Below, one piece after another: positions 48,189 through 57,243 of a stretch of DNA of 64,000 nt. Source of the stretch: Bacillus_AB infantis_B (GTDB taxonomy: Bacteria; Bacillota; Bacilli; Bacillales; Cytobacillaceae); NCBI RefSeq assembly GCF_008180445.1, contig NZ_VTER01000001.1:124001-188000 (forward strand), given 5' to 3'. A program made the position numbers and the translations under genes. Each line of letters starts with the position of its first letter. The stretch's first letter is position 1. The notes under the pieces were generated by a model. It did no database searches and was not told where the DNA came from. It saw only the letters and a list, made by a program, of their open reading frames with translations.

Positions 48189-50225
48189 CTACTCAGCCTT
48201 GCTTGAATTTTCATCATCTATTTGATCTTCAACTATTTTTTCTGTGTCTGTTTCTTCTTCCTCTAACTTTTCTTCATCTGCTTTTTTAATTACAGTATCT
48301 TCATTCTTGTATTGATATTTCGAGCGGTCCACCGGTTCAAAGCCTTCCGGTGTATAGAATCGGAGCAGGTCACCGTTAACAACTTTATCTGACAGTTTAA
48401 GCTTCTGCTCTACATTCAGCTTGTATTTTTCCGCTTCTTCAAGCCTGTTTTCATCCAGCAGTTCACCTGTCTTGGAATCGTAGAACTTACCGCCTGTCGA
48501 AGTGATCTCAGGGCTTGCAAAATCTCCATTACGGAAAGGAACGATTTCATCATGTTCCTCTGACAGAAGGTCTGTTCCAAACTGGATATTGTCTTTATTT
48601 TCTATTCCAAGCAAGTGCAGAACGGTCGGCAGCAGGTCGATCTGGCCGCCATATTCATGATTGACTCCGCCTTCCATGCCAGGCACACGGATGAACAGTG
48701 GCACACGCTGCAATCCTTGGCTGACAAAGTCATCGACTTCCTGTCCAAGCACCTCTTCCATTGCCTTATTATGGTTTTCGGAAATTCCATAGTGGTCTCC
48801 GTACATAATAATAATGGAATTATCATATAGGCCTGCTTCCTTCAGATCCTCGAAAAACTGCTTCAGCGCCTCATCTGCGTATCGGGCGGTCTGGAAATAA
48901 TTGTCGACTGATTTATCCCCGGTTGTATGAGGGGCAATCGTAGCTTCAGCCTGATCCATTTTATAAGGATAATGATGTGTTACTGTAATGAACTTTGTAT
49001 AGAAAGGCTGCTTCAATGATTGTAAGTGGTCCATCGACTGCTCAAAGAACGGTTTATCCATCAGGCCGTATTCTGCCTGAGGGGCAGTCATATCATAATA
49101 GCTTGAATCAAAGAATTGATCGAAGCCAAAGGATTTGTATATTTCATCCCTGTTCCAGAAGCTTCCGGAGTTCCCGTGGAAAACAGCGGATGTATAGCCA
49201 TGCTGGCCAAGAATGGCAGGTGCAGCCTGATACGTGTTCGTTCCCTTTGTTGTAAAAGCGGAGCCCTGAGGCAGTCCGTAAAGGGAATTTTCAAGCATGA
49301 ACTCAGCATCAGCAGTCTTCCCCTGTGCTGTCTGATGGTAAAAATTATCGAAGTACATCGTATTTTGATCACTTGTGAGTGAATTCAGGAATGGCGTTAC
49401 TTCTTCGCCATGCAGCTTATAATCAATCAGGAAATTCTGGATAGACTCAAGGTGAAGGTAAATGACATTCATTCCTTCACCGGCCCCGAAATATTTTTCA
49501 TTGGGTTTGGCATGATTTGATTTTGTGAAGTTGATGACTTCTGTCACATCATTGCTGTCCGCAAAAGCCCTCTGTGCAGTTGATTTGGTACTTTGAACAG
49601 CATCATAGATTGTATAATTGTACATTCCAAGATATTTGACAATATAGTTGCGGTCAAATCCGCGCGTCAGCAGCTGCGGGCGATCTGACTCAGCCAGTCC
49701 AAGATTGAAGCTGGAAATAGCCAATGACAGGAACATTAATGCCGCTGCTTTCCTGCGCGGCACAGCAGCCATATCCATTTTCACAAAACGGCTTGCCAGC
49801 AATACAGCCAGGAGCAGCAGATCAGCAAAATATAGGATATCATGCGGCTTCAGCAGGGATGTCACACTTCCGCTCACATCGCCGAAGTTTTGCGTCTGAG
49901 TCAATGTCGGCAGTGTCAGGAAGTCATTGAAAAACCTGTAAAACAGCACATTGGCATACAGGAGGAATGACATGAGCAAGTCGATCCCAATCAAAGCAAA
50001 GTATTTCTTCCGTCCTTTAAAGAAAAAGGCGATTCCGAGGAACAGCATCGCTGATCCAAGCGGATTCAGCACAAGCAGGAACTGCTGCAGGACGCTGTCA
50101 ATTCCAAGGCTGAACTCATGGGCCTGCACTGTGTAAGTCTTAATCCACAGCATCAGGACGGCCAATGCATAAAAGCCTGCAAATTTAGTTAGTATATTCG
50201 CATTCATATAGTTTGTTTTCTTCAA
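48189..50225 (-). CDS. Lipoteichoic acid synthase (LtaS type)
   Basis: A 678-residue LTA synthase: five membrane helices within the first about 210 residues, then the extracellular catalytic domain with LESIQNF (metal Glu), QGKTADAE (nucleophile Thr) and YGDHYGIS (metal ligands). It builds the polyglycerolphosphate chain of LTA from phosphatidylglycerol. An acidic, low-complexity C-terminal tail (about 50 residues, EEEETDTEKIVEDQ) is longer than in the paralog at 13073. TTG 50225 is chosen because GAGGG is 8 nt upstream; longer readings have no RBS. Confidence 0.9.
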   Translation of the reverse strand: MKKTNYMNANILTKFAGFYALAVLMLWIKTYTVQAHEFSLGIDSVLQQFLLVLNPLGSAMLFLGIAFFFKGRKKYFALIGIDLLMSFLLYANVLFYRFFNDFLTLPTLTQTQNFGDVSGSVTSLLKPHDILYFADLLLLAVLLASRFVKMDMAAVPRRKAAALMFLSLAISSFNLGLAESDRPQLLTRGFDRNYIVKYLGMYNYTIYDAVQSTKSTAQRAFADSNDVTEVINFTKSNHAKPNEKYFGAGEGMNVIYLHLESIQNFLIDYKLHGEEVTPFLNSLTSDQNTMYFDNFYHQTAQGKTADAEFMLENSLYGLPQGSAFTTKGTNTYQAAPAILGQHGYTSAVFHGNSGSFWNRDEIYKSFGFDQFFDSSYYDMTAPQAEYGLMDKPFFEQSMDHLQSLKQPFYTKFITVTHHYPYKMDQAEATIAPHTTGDKSVDNYFQTARYADEALKQFFEDLKEAGLYDNSIIIMYGDHYGISENHNKAMEEVLGQEVDDFVSQGLQRVPLFIRVPGMEGGVNHEYGGQIDLLPTVLHLLGIENKDNIQFGTDLLSEEHDEIVPFRNGDFASPEITSTGGKFYDSKTGELLDENRLEEAEKYKLNVEQKLKLSDKVVNGDLLRFYTPEGFEPVDRSKYQYKNEDTVIKKADEEKLEEEETDTEKIVEDQIDDENSSKAE

Positions 50226-50385
50226 GTATAAAACCCTCTTTCTATTGCAAAATCGAAATCTTGCACAGGGGAAGCCATTTCCCGTTTCACATCTTTGGCC
50301 CTTACATTGCAAATGAAGCACAACATAATGTGTAAGTGTATCATGTTTCTGTGCAAAAATGAACTGGAAACCGATTCAAACCAGC

Positions 50386-50513
50386 TTGTTCACAAAAAGC
50401 TCACATATATTATACGTATAAACAGACCAAAAAGTTTCAGCGTGCTATGGACAGAAAATATCACAGACTCAAATATATATACCCAGGATTAGAAAGATAT
50501 TCCTGGTTTTTTT
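50386..50513 (+). ncRNA. Possible short transcript before kinase-like gene
   Basis: TTGTTC (50386-50391), an 18-bp spacer and TTATAC (50410-50415) could start a transcript of about 90 nt ending at CCAGGA / TCCTGG (50483-50506) followed by T7. No credible reading frame lies inside. The terminator stem is short and the promoter is weak; listed as a candidate only. Confidence 0.25.
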
Positions 50514-50540
50514 GATTAAAAAGAAATAGTCTGCTATAAT
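50512..50540 (+). promoter_or_regulatory. Promoter of kinase-like gene
   Basis: TTGATT (50512-50517), 17-bp spacer ending TGC, TATAAT (50535-50540): a strong sigma-A promoter with an extended -10. It leaves a leader of about 130 nt. Confidence 0.75.
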
Positions 50541-50612
50541 TTAGGAGAAAAATTTGTTATCCATTATATGGTATTAGCGTTGCCAGGGCGTAACGCGGAA
50601 ATTATGCATTTT

Positions 50613-50682
50613 CTCCTGGCTGCGACAAATCTTGTTTTCCTTTGTCGAGATCAGGAGGTCACAAATGGAGGTAACTTTATGA
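50613..50682 (+). promoter_or_regulatory. Structured leader and five-codon leader ORF
   Basis: Stem CTCCTG (50613-50618) / CAGGAG (50652-50657) encloses a second stem CGACAAA (50623-50629) / TTTGTCG (50641-50647). The last arm contains the ribosome site of a five-codon ORF (ATG 50665 to TGA 50682), whose stop overlaps the ATG of the kinase-like gene (ATGA). So folding and leader translation may set expression. Confidence 0.5.
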
Positions 50683-51275
50683 CTGGGCATATAGGGGAAC
50701 TTTGGCAGAAATATTGCATAGAGGAAAATTTTATCGGAATCGGATCTACAAGAAAGGTTTACAGGCATAAGGACTATGCCATCAAAGTGCATCTTCATCC
50801 AATAGGATACAAGCAATCTTTAATGGAGAATGAAATTTTTCAATTTATGAAAACACAAGGATTGGCCAGCCTGTTTGCTGAAACCTTTTATGCTGATCCT
50901 TCTGTTGCCGTGCAAAAATACTATGAGCCCCTGCCGTTCATCAATCTTCAATCTTTTGAGATTGATAGAGATAGATACAAGGCATCCATTCAAGCCGGCT
51001 ATGAAAAAGCTTTGCGGATTCTTGATGCTGAATTCGACTCTTTTGATCTTAAAGACAGCAGCAATTATGGTTTTAATGAAGAGAAGCAGCTCGTTTTCAT
51101 TGATTACGGCATGACAAGGACCCTGTATGAAGATGAGTGGGTCCCTTTGGCTGAATGCGGTGTCCTGCCGCAAATATATTTTGAACGGTGCATCTCATGC
51201 GGGATAGAAAAAGAGCTCCGCATGTACGGAGAAGATGATGAAGACAAAAGGTGCCTGCAATGCGGCAAAGAATGA
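50679..51275 (+). CDS. Minimal protein-kinase-like protein with zinc ribbon
   Basis: A 198-residue protein. The N-terminal region resembles a protein-kinase fold: Gly-rich loop GIGSTRKVY near 20-28, ATP-binding lysine in AIKV (K36), a catalytic-loop-like DLKDSSNYGF and a DFG-like D142-YG. The C terminus ends in a zinc ribbon (C171-x2-C174, C192-x2-C195). The kinase part is only about 165 residues, smaller than classical kinases and lacking an obvious HRD, so activity is uncertain. ATG 50679 is preceded by GGAGG. Family not recognised. Confidence 0.65.
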   Translation: MTGHIGELWQKYCIEENFIGIGSTRKVYRHKDYAIKVHLHPIGYKQSLMENEIFQFMKTQGLASLFAETFYADPSVAVQKYYEPLPFINLQSFEIDRDRYKASIQAGYEKALRILDAEFDSFDLKDSSNYGFNEEKQLVFIDYGMTRTLYEDEWVPLAECGVLPQIYFERCISCGIEKELRMYGEDDEDKRCLQCGKE

Positions 51276-51305
51276 AGCAATGAGGCACCAGAGACTATTA
51301 ACCTC

Positions 51306-52823
51306 TCAAATAAATCGCGGGGCAACGACATGTATGACGATATCAGCAAAGATATGGGCGATCATTGCATATTCCAGCCCCGCATAAACGAATATCGCTC
51401 CGAACACGATACCGCCTATTCCATTTATAAGGAGCATTCCAAGAACAAGACCAAGAGTCATGTCGAAAGCCGAAGCTGCAACACCGTAATGCAGGGCGCC
51501 AAATAAGAGAGCTGCACTAAATATGCTGATCCAGATGGCAGTTTTCCCAGGCTTCTTTTTCTTGATTTTCACTGTTAACCAGAGAAGCAGAGTGACAAAG
51601 AACAATCGGAACATGGTTTCTTCTGTTATACCCGCTCCGAAAGAGCCTAAAAGACCCAGTTTCCAATCAGGCTCATTTATGCTGGAATTATCTATACCGA
51701 GCGGCTTCGAAATAAAGTAGCTTGTGATACAAATCACAATCCCTGTCAGAACTCCATAAAAGACAGCCTTTCCTGCATCTTTTCCATGCTTCCTCCAATT
51801 TCCTGTACGCATAATGAAAGATTCCAAAATGGGAAGTTTAACAGCTGCCGTTCTCGCCATGAGCAGAGCGAGCAGGATTAGAATGCCAGCTTCGATTACG
51901 ATCTGGCCTGCAAAAATAAGTGTAAAAGCTGCTTCAGACACCCCCATTTCCTTATGGAATCCTTCTCTGGCCATTGCATAAGGAGCTAATGCCAGTGCCC
52001 CTGCCAGGTTGATGGCTAGAAGCAGGAAATACATCCTCCAGTTAACAAGCGGCTCTTTTATTGATAGGACCTGAATCTCCCTCTCCTCTTCTGAACACTC
52101 CTCCATTTTCATCTTCAGCAGTTCAGCAAGTTCGTCTGATTGCTCGATATATATGAAGGCTTTCTTCACTTCTTTCTTTAATCCAAAATAACCTCTTGCC
52201 GTAACAGGATGCTTAAAGATTATTTCATGCCTCAGCTCGTCACCCATTCCGAATATCCTGGTCAGCACTCTCGGAAAAGCGGTTGCATGAAAGACACCCT
52301 TTTCGTAAATGATCCCCCCGCTTTTGTTATACTGAAGGGTTGCTTTCTGTATGCTGTCAATCTCGCTGATATGGAAGGATAATTCCCTTCTCGCCCCGAT
52401 TTTCATTTCAACCCTGTTATTGCTGACGGTGATTGGTGTATTGCGGAGCCAGTTATAATCGCCGATCATATAAATGATGCTGTAAATATGGACCGCTGAA
52501 ATAGTGTAAGCAAGGGCTGGCTCCTCATTTCTCAGATAGATATGAAAAACAATCATCTCAAGAATCTGTTCATGTAAAAGAGCGAGGAAGAGCCAAAAAT
52601 AATTGGAGCCTTTCAATAATGGAAAAACAGCTGCCTGATTTGCAGGCCTCCTCTTTCCCCATTGGAAAATGCTGTAATACAGAATCTTCCCTTCTTTTAA
52701 CACCATCGCTCCAAATGGGTTATGATCGATTCTTCCCTGTTTATATTTGATAAAAACAAATATCAGAAAAGCCTCGAGCAGTACAGCCAGTATGGAAAGT
52801 GAAATCAGCATCTGTTTATCCAT
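51306..52823 (-). CDS. CPBP family intramembrane metalloprotease
   Basis: A 505-residue multi-membrane protein. The C-terminal third has the CPBP (CAAX-like) motifs EETMFR, FGALHYG and AHIFAD, the EE-H-H active site. The N-terminal region includes a soluble PH-like segment (TVSNNRVEMKIGARRELSFHISEID). RBS AAGGGGGAGC. It follows a small membrane protein and an XRE regulator and may share their transcript. Substrate unknown. Confidence 0.85.
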   Translation of the reverse strand: MDKQMLISLSILAVLLEAFLIFVFIKYKQGRIDHNPFGAMVLKEGKILYYSIFQWGKRRPANQAAVFPLLKGSNYFWLFLALLHEQILEMIVFHIYLRNEEPALAYTISAVHIYSIIYMIGDYNWLRNTPITVSNNRVEMKIGARRELSFHISEIDSIQKATLQYNKSGGIIYEKGVFHATAFPRVLTRIFGMGDELRHEIIFKHPVTARGYFGLKKEVKKAFIYIEQSDELAELLKMKMEECSEEEREIQVLSIKEPLVNWRMYFLLLAINLAGALALAPYAMAREGFHKEMGVSEAAFTLIFAGQIVIEAGILILLALLMARTAAVKLPILESFIMRTGNWRKHGKDAGKAVFYGVLTGIVICITSYFISKPLGIDNSSINEPDWKLGLLGSFGAGITEETMFRLFFVTLLLWLTVKIKKKKPGKTAIWISIFSAALLFGALHYGVAASAFDMTLGLVLGMLLINGIGGIVFGAIFVYAGLEYAMIAHIFADIVIHVVAPRFI

Positions 52824-52836
52824 GTAAGCTCCCCCT

Positions 52837-53262
52837 TTATCGGTGTCTTCTCAGCTCCAGCCAAAAAATCAAGTATTGCACAATGCCCATCCCGGCAATA
52901 AGCATGACCGGGAAGTAAGGAATATGATTCAAGAAAGCTGTCAGTGCAATGGCAACTGGGATGAATGAGGCAAAAAAGATATACACCTTCCTGGTCGCCT
53001 TATAGGTGATCCACTGCTGCCCTTCGTCCTCTTCCCTCAGCTCCATCGGGATGATCTGCGGTTTCACCTTGCTGCCAGGGTTCAGCTTATTGTAGACAGG
53101 TATGGAAGCAACAAGGATGAGTATTGGAATGCCGAGGTACAGCGGATCAATATTCATCCATCCAGGAACACTTTCAGTATAATAATTGCCGATCATTATG
53201 ATCCCAAGGCCCAGGATCAGCAGGCAATTAAAGAGTGGAGATTGAAAAATAGCTTTTAGCAT
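52837..53262 (-). CDS. Small membrane protein paired with XRE regulator
   Basis: A 141-residue protein with four hydrophobic segments and a polar loop (PGSKVKPQIIPMELREEDEGQQ). ATG 53262 is favoured, with GGGGAAG 7 nt upstream, rather than the ATG overlapping the regulator's stop at 53268. An XRE regulator with a DUF2178-like membrane partner is a common Bacillus pair. Confidence 0.6.
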   Translation of the reverse strand: MLKAIFQSPLFNCLLILGLGIIMIGNYYTESVPGWMNIDPLYLGIPILILVASIPVYNKLNPGSKVKPQIIPMELREEDEGQQWITYKATRKVYIFFASFIPVAIALTAFLNHIPYFPVMLIAGMGIVQYLIFWLELRRHR

Positions 53263-53264
53263 GG

Positions 53265-53468
53265 TCATTCTTCCCCTTCTAAATGAAATATCTGTTCGAC
53301 CGGGACTCCAAATACAGAAGATATCTTTAAGGCGAGTGTGATGGACGGGGCATAATCGCCCTTTTCAATCAGCCCGATCGTCTGCCGAGAAACACCGATC
53401 TTATCTGCAAGATCCTGCTGTGTGAAACGGAATCTCGCCCTCATTTCCCGAACGGAATTTTTTAACAT
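53265..53468 (-). CDS. XRE family helix-turn-helix regulator
   Basis: A 67-residue protein consisting almost wholly of an XRE HTH: TQQDLADKIGVSRQTIGLIEKGDYAPSI. Matches small Bacillus regulators such as YgzD/YozG (family knowledge). RBS GGAGGGG. Upstream on the minus strand ATGACAA occurs twice (53510-53540) about 20 bp apart, possibly autoregulatory sites. The next genes are the membrane protein and the CPBP protease. Confidence 0.85.
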   Translation of the reverse strand: MLKNSVREMRARFRFTQQDLADKIGVSRQTIGLIEKGDYAPSITLALKISSVFGVPVEQIFHLEGEE

Positions 53469-53704
53469 GGTAATTTTCCCCTCCCTATGTCAATTTAAGA
53501 GTAAAGGATTATTGTCATAATGTAAACGATAGTTGTCATTTATCCATAATTTTGTAACAATTAGAATAATAAATTTGGTTTTTGGAAGGAAAGAGATAGG
53601 GAGGATAGCAATAACAATCGAGTACCTAGAAGGTTATTGGGCGGGCTTTTCATAAACAAAGTGGGGAATTCAGTCTGGGCGTCACCGCTGCTTACATTAC
53701 GACG

Positions 53705-53920
53705 CATGCATTGATTGGCCTCTATTCGATGCATGAGNNTCTTCTTTTTTTCCAACTCATGCATGATTGGCCTCTATTCGATGCATNAGGGTCTTCTTTT
53801 TTTCCAACTCATGCATTGATTGGCCTCTATTCGATGCATGAGGATCTTCTTTTTTTCCAACTCATGCATGATTNGCCTCTATTCGATGCATNAGNGTCTT
53901 CTTTTTTCTCACCTCAAGTA
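53705..53920. repeat. Tandem repeat, 52-53-bp unit, about four copies, contains N
   Basis: TGATTGGCC-type units begin at 53712, 53764, 53817 and 53869. Each holds CTCATGCAT near one end and ATGCATGAG near the other, a 9-bp inverted repeat spaced by about 17 bp, then a T-rich stretch. Four short N positions sit in the units, so the copy number and sequence are unreliable. The gap 53469-54032 contains no gene; the tail 53921-54000 is degenerate. Confidence 0.8.
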
Positions 53921-54009
53921 CTGTTTAGCCGCTATTCGTACATATCATCGGTTCTTCTCAACTCTAGCTTTGTTTACACTCATTCGTTAGCTGAAAGAAC
54001 ATATCAAAT

Positions 54010-54034
54010 AAGCCCATCCTCAGCGAATGGGCTT
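54010..54034 (-). terminator. Hairpin at gene end
   Basis: AAGCCCAT / ATGGGCTT stem with a 9-nt loop, overlapping the stop of the propeller gene; T-tract weak. Confidence 0.5.
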
Positions 54035-55250
54035 ACCTCTGCTTGCTGTTGTAAAAAGCCGGTGCACCGTCCACTCTTTCAAGCCATACCTTTGCTTTGC
54101 CGGCTGCTCCCTTTTTGATCCAGACATCTCCCTGCAGTCTCCCGCTTTCTTTTCGCACCCATGTTAAATAGCTCCCTGTTACTTGAGGCTTGATATCCAT
54201 GCGGTCAGGTTTAGGAAATGTGATTTGCTTTTGGATGCCTGATTTGATATTGATGTTGTATAGCTTTGAATACAGCTCCGGTACCGGCCCTTCCTTCCAG
54301 TCTTTATTTTCCTTTGCCCGGGCCGAGATCACCTCGTCTGCTGTCAGCCAGGCGAGGTCAATATCTACATAGCCTTCTGGGGTATAATCCTTTTGGCCGG
54401 CTGAAATTGGAATATCTGCTACCGACGTCCTTTTATCTTGTACAAAAAACCTTCCTTCCCCTGAGATATATGCGATTTTGTTTTCTTCCGGGGACCATTT
54501 GAACCAATCAGGCTGGTTCAGCATCTTGCCGATAGTCTGAAACCGGGTACCTCCTGCAGACAATACCAGGAGTGTGTTGCTGTCGGCCGACCATGATGCG
54601 GTCGGGACTCCCAGAAAGCTGATCCACTTGTGATCTGTGCTCCATTTGAAATGATTTGCATCAATCGCAAACAATTTGTCAGGGTCTGTTTTAATCGTAT
54701 AAAACGGCTTGATTTTTTCAGGGTTCAGTGCGGCATCCTTCTTTATCTTGAACAGCCTTACCGGCCCCCATCCTGTAGGCAGCAGTTCCGCTTGTGATGA
54801 GGCAATGAATCCCTTGCCGTCCGGCGTCCATGTAAAATCACTTACACCCAAAGAGACATTTTCAAAGCCCTTTGGTATCCCGTTATTTGTTTTCGTGGTA
54901 TTAAGAACTCCCCTGGAAGTGTAAGCAATCGTATTGGCATCCGGAGACCATTCGAAGTGATAGGTTTCGATTGTTTTATAGGGCTGATAGCTGCGGTTCT
55001 TCTGTAAATCATATATATACAGATAACGCTGTTCACCCTCTGCAGACAGATAAGCAATGAACCTTCCATCATAAGACCATTTCGGATCTGAAGCCTGTCC
55101 CCCTTCAGTCAAACGTGTTTCTTTTTTTCCCTCAGCAAGCCACAAATTACCGTCCCGAATAAAAACTGCCTTTATATTTCCTTCAGCCTGGCTGGAAAGG
55201 GGCATGCTTGCAAATATAGTCAGAAAGCATAAAAAAATCCTTAATCTCAT
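54033..55250 (-). CDS. TolB-like beta-propeller secreted protein
   Basis: A 405-residue protein: signal peptide (MRLRIFLCFLTIFASMPLSS, cut near Ala-Glu-Gly) followed by a six-bladed WD40-like/TolB propeller. Typical blade motifs repeat (SDPKWSYDGRFIAYLS, FEWSPDANTIAYTS, FTWTPDGKGFIASS, FKWSPEENKIAYIS). Secreted into or attached to the wall. RBS AGGAGGG. Exact role unknown. Confidence 0.8.
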   Translation of the reverse strand: MRLRIFLCFLTIFASMPLSSQAEGNIKAVFIRDGNLWLAEGKKETRLTEGGQASDPKWSYDGRFIAYLSAEGEQRYLYIYDLQKNRSYQPYKTIETYHFEWSPDANTIAYTSRGVLNTTKTNNGIPKGFENVSLGVSDFTWTPDGKGFIASSQAELLPTGWGPVRLFKIKKDAALNPEKIKPFYTIKTDPDKLFAIDANHFKWSTDHKWISFLGVPTASWSADSNTLLVLSAGGTRFQTIGKMLNQPDWFKWSPEENKIAYISGEGRFFVQDKRTSVADIPISAGQKDYTPEGYVDIDLAWLTADEVISARAKENKDWKEGPVPELYSKLYNINIKSGIQKQITFPKPDRMDIKPQVTGSYLTWVRKESGRLQGDVWIKKGAAGKAKVWLERVDGAPAFYNSKQR

Positions 55251-55304
55251 GGAAAATCCCTCCTGCCGTTAGGATGTCCCGATCAAGGATGATGATTCCA
55301 ATAT

Positions 55305-55751
55305 TCAACACAAATCCTGCTTGCAGACAAGAGCATGCTCTGCATAAAACTTGAGGAGGACGAGTGCCTCTCCCCAGCCGGCTGCACAATTTACGCATGC
55401 CTGAAGGTCTTTGCGGGAGGAGGAATATCCCGTCTCGTGCACACTGACAATCGTTCCTTCCTCAGCAGGCTCCAGTGTAAACGACACCGTGGTCGGACTC
55501 TCACCGGGGGCCCATTGAAAGATGAATCGGCTGTCCGGCTCTGCATGAAGAATCCTCCCCCCATCCTCAAGCACCAGTTTTTCTGGACCATAATTATTCC
55601 ATTTCAGGCGGATATCACCTGTGCCATCCGAGTTCAGATTAAGTTCAGTCCCATCGGTAAACCAGCTGTTCCAGCCTTCAGCAGTCGTCAAAACCCGATA
55701 AATATCATGTCTGTCTTTTCTGATCAATATTCTATGATTGATCTCCGGCAT
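55305..55751 (-). CDS. SRPBCC/AHSA1 domain protein
   Basis: A 148-residue START-like domain: EGWNSWFTDGTELN, SRFIFQWAPGESPTTVSFTLE and VSVHETGYSSS are typical AHSA1-type. The fold binds hydrophobic ligands or an Hsp90-like co-chaperone. ATG 55751 has GGGGG 9 nt upstream; the longer in-frame ATG overlaps the previous gene's stop. Substrate unknown. Confidence 0.8.
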   Translation of the reverse strand: MPEINHRILIRKDRHDIYRVLTTAEGWNSWFTDGTELNLNSDGTGDIRLKWNNYGPEKLVLEDGGRILHAEPDSRFIFQWAPGESPTTVSFTLEPAEEGTIVSVHETGYSSSRKDLQACVNCAAGWGEALVLLKFYAEHALVCKQDLC

Positions 55752-55771
55752 TTTACTATTCCCCCAATCCA

Positions 55772-56062
55772 TTAAGGCATAGAGCTTGAAATGAGCTCAA
55801 TGACCAATGCCATAACAGCCAGCAGAATGGTCATAATCGTACTGCTGAATAATATGTTTTTGCTTATCATTATATATTTTTCAGGCTCCCTGAGCTGGTG
55901 GTAAATGAGTGATACCAGGAGGCCCAGAACGATAGCTGCCCCCCATAGCATTAAACCGGACACAGTCGTCAGCCTTTCCCAGTCTGCCATCCATAAAAAT
56001 AGTATATAAAGCTGTGATCCCAGGATAAATAAACCTGCGCTCGCTCCTAGTTTTCTTCTCAT
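55772..56062 (-). CDS. Uncharacterised three-TM membrane protein
   Basis: A 96-residue protein with three hydrophobic segments (about 8-25, 33-52 and 72-92). RBS AAAGG. Its stop is 20 bp before the SRPBCC start, so the two are co-transcribed. Family not recognised. Confidence 0.6.
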   Translation of the reverse strand: MRRKLGASAGLFILGSQLYILFLWMADWERLTTVSGLMLWGAAIVLGLLVSLIYHQLREPEKYIMISKNILFSSTIMTILLAVMALVIELISSSMP

Positions 56063-56300
56063 AATAAAACCTTTCCTCTCAAATCTGACTGTTCATGCTG
56101 CGCTGAAAAGGGATATGGCACAATACTTTCCCTATGCTTGATGTCCCCTTCGCTTCTTTTTAAAAGATGATCTTATGTATTCCTTGTTCTGTTTCAGACA
56201 GCTCGATTACAAACACTTCTGCTGCTTTTTCATTGCCTTCTTGCTTTTATAATAGATTTGACGAAAAAAAGAACAGTAAGTTTCAATTTTCATCAAAGAA

Positions 56301-56323
56301 AAAAGGACCTGTTATAGGCCCTT
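56301..56323 (-). terminator. Terminator of TPR gene
   Basis: AAGGGCCT / AGGTCCTT stem with a 5-nt loop and T-tract on the minus strand. The gap 56063-56300 shows nothing else. Confidence 0.75.
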
Positions 56324-56804
56324 ATTTCCAGACTGTATCCAACTTATCTGCATAAAAGAAAATCGCCTTCCTATACTGCTGAATGCCTTCGTCTGAAGAT
56401 GTTTCCGCCAGGCTTTCCAGCAGGATGCCCATTGCTTCTCCATGGTTTCCTAAATTGTATAACACCATAGAATAAAAAACGATCATTGCACGGTTATCAG
56501 GGAATCTTTCCATCCCCTTCTCCAGCGTACATCTTGCCTTCTGATATTCTCCTAATGTGCGGTAAGTGCTCCCCAATCCGAGCAGTGCCCCCTCCAGCTC
56601 TTTATCTGGAAGCCCAAGGCTGATGGCTCTTTCATAATAGGGAGCAGCCTCCGCTTCCTCCCCCAGCAAATCAAAGCTCCAGGCAGTTTGATAGCTGATC
56701 AGCGCATCACCGGGATTTCTGTCAGCAAGCTTCTTGAGGATAAGATTTGACTTCTTGAGCTCTCCCGATCCCCTAAGGTACATTGCAAATTCAAGTTCTT
56801 CCAT
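56322..56804 (-). CDS. Tetratricopeptide-repeat protein
   Basis: A 160-residue protein made of consecutive TPR-like helical hairpins (GDALISYQTAWSFDLLGEEAEA, LLGLGSTYRTLGEYQKAR, VFYSMVLYNLGNHGEAM). Scaffold for protein-protein contacts; partner unknown. ATG 56804 has GGAGGA 7 nt upstream, lying in the last codons of the DUF5316 gene (4-nt gap), so translation is coupled. Confidence 0.8.
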   Translation of the reverse strand: MEELEFAMYLRGSGELKKSNLILKKLADRNPGDALISYQTAWSFDLLGEEAEAAPYYERAISLGLPDKELEGALLGLGSTYRTLGEYQKARCTLEKGMERFPDNRAMIVFYSMVLYNLGNHGEAMGILLESLAETSSDEGIQQYRKAIFFYADKLDTVWK

Positions 56805-56808
56805 AGAT

Positions 56809-57108
56809 TTATCCTCCGCCTGACACAAGATAATATACCAATACTGCTATCATATTCGGGAGGCCGAACAGCAGGACACCGCCCCCTATTTTTTGCCGCT
56901 TCTTTCTATCATTCTTGCTTTCTGTGTGTAAATTTGCCCTGTTTTGTTCCCCGCTGATGAAAACACCAAACAATAACTCGCTAATTAAAATGGAAGCTAT
57001 AGATACAGTCCCGCTCAGCATCCATGAAAGATTCCAGTTTTCCGCCGCATAAGAACCAGCCGCCGCAAGACCTGCCAGTACTATTCCTGACAATAATGCT
57101 TTTCTCAT
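56809..57108 (-). CDS. DUF5316 membrane protein
   Basis: A 99-residue protein with membrane segments and the family signature SGEQNRANLHTESKNDRKKR. ATG 57108 has GGGG 8 nt upstream. Function unknown. Co-transcribed with the TPR gene. Confidence 0.75.
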   Translation of the reverse strand: MRKALLSGIVLAGLAAAGSYAAENWNLSWMLSGTVSIASILISELLFGVFISGEQNRANLHTESKNDRKKRQKIGGGVLLFGLPNMIAVLVYYLVSGGG

Positions 57109-57205
57109 CAAAACATCCCCTTTTCTTCATTATTTATGAAGGGAAAGAGCCGTTAATCTTGTATTCTTCTTTTTTAAATGAACTTTATCCTTCCTCTTTT
57201 GAAAA

Positions 57206-57236
57206 AAAAGGGCCGCGACATTTTAGTGCGGCATCT
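57206..57236 (-). terminator. Terminator of GTPase gene
   Basis: GCCGC / GCGGC stem with an 11-nt loop, then an eight-T tract on the minus strand. Confidence 0.7.
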
Positions 57237-57243
57237 TACGATT

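Noticed and set aside
53561..54118. Apparent ORFs (67 and 135 codons) running through the N-containing repeats
   Set aside because: They consist of the 52-53-bp repeat read in frame, contain undefined residues and lack credible ribosome sites.
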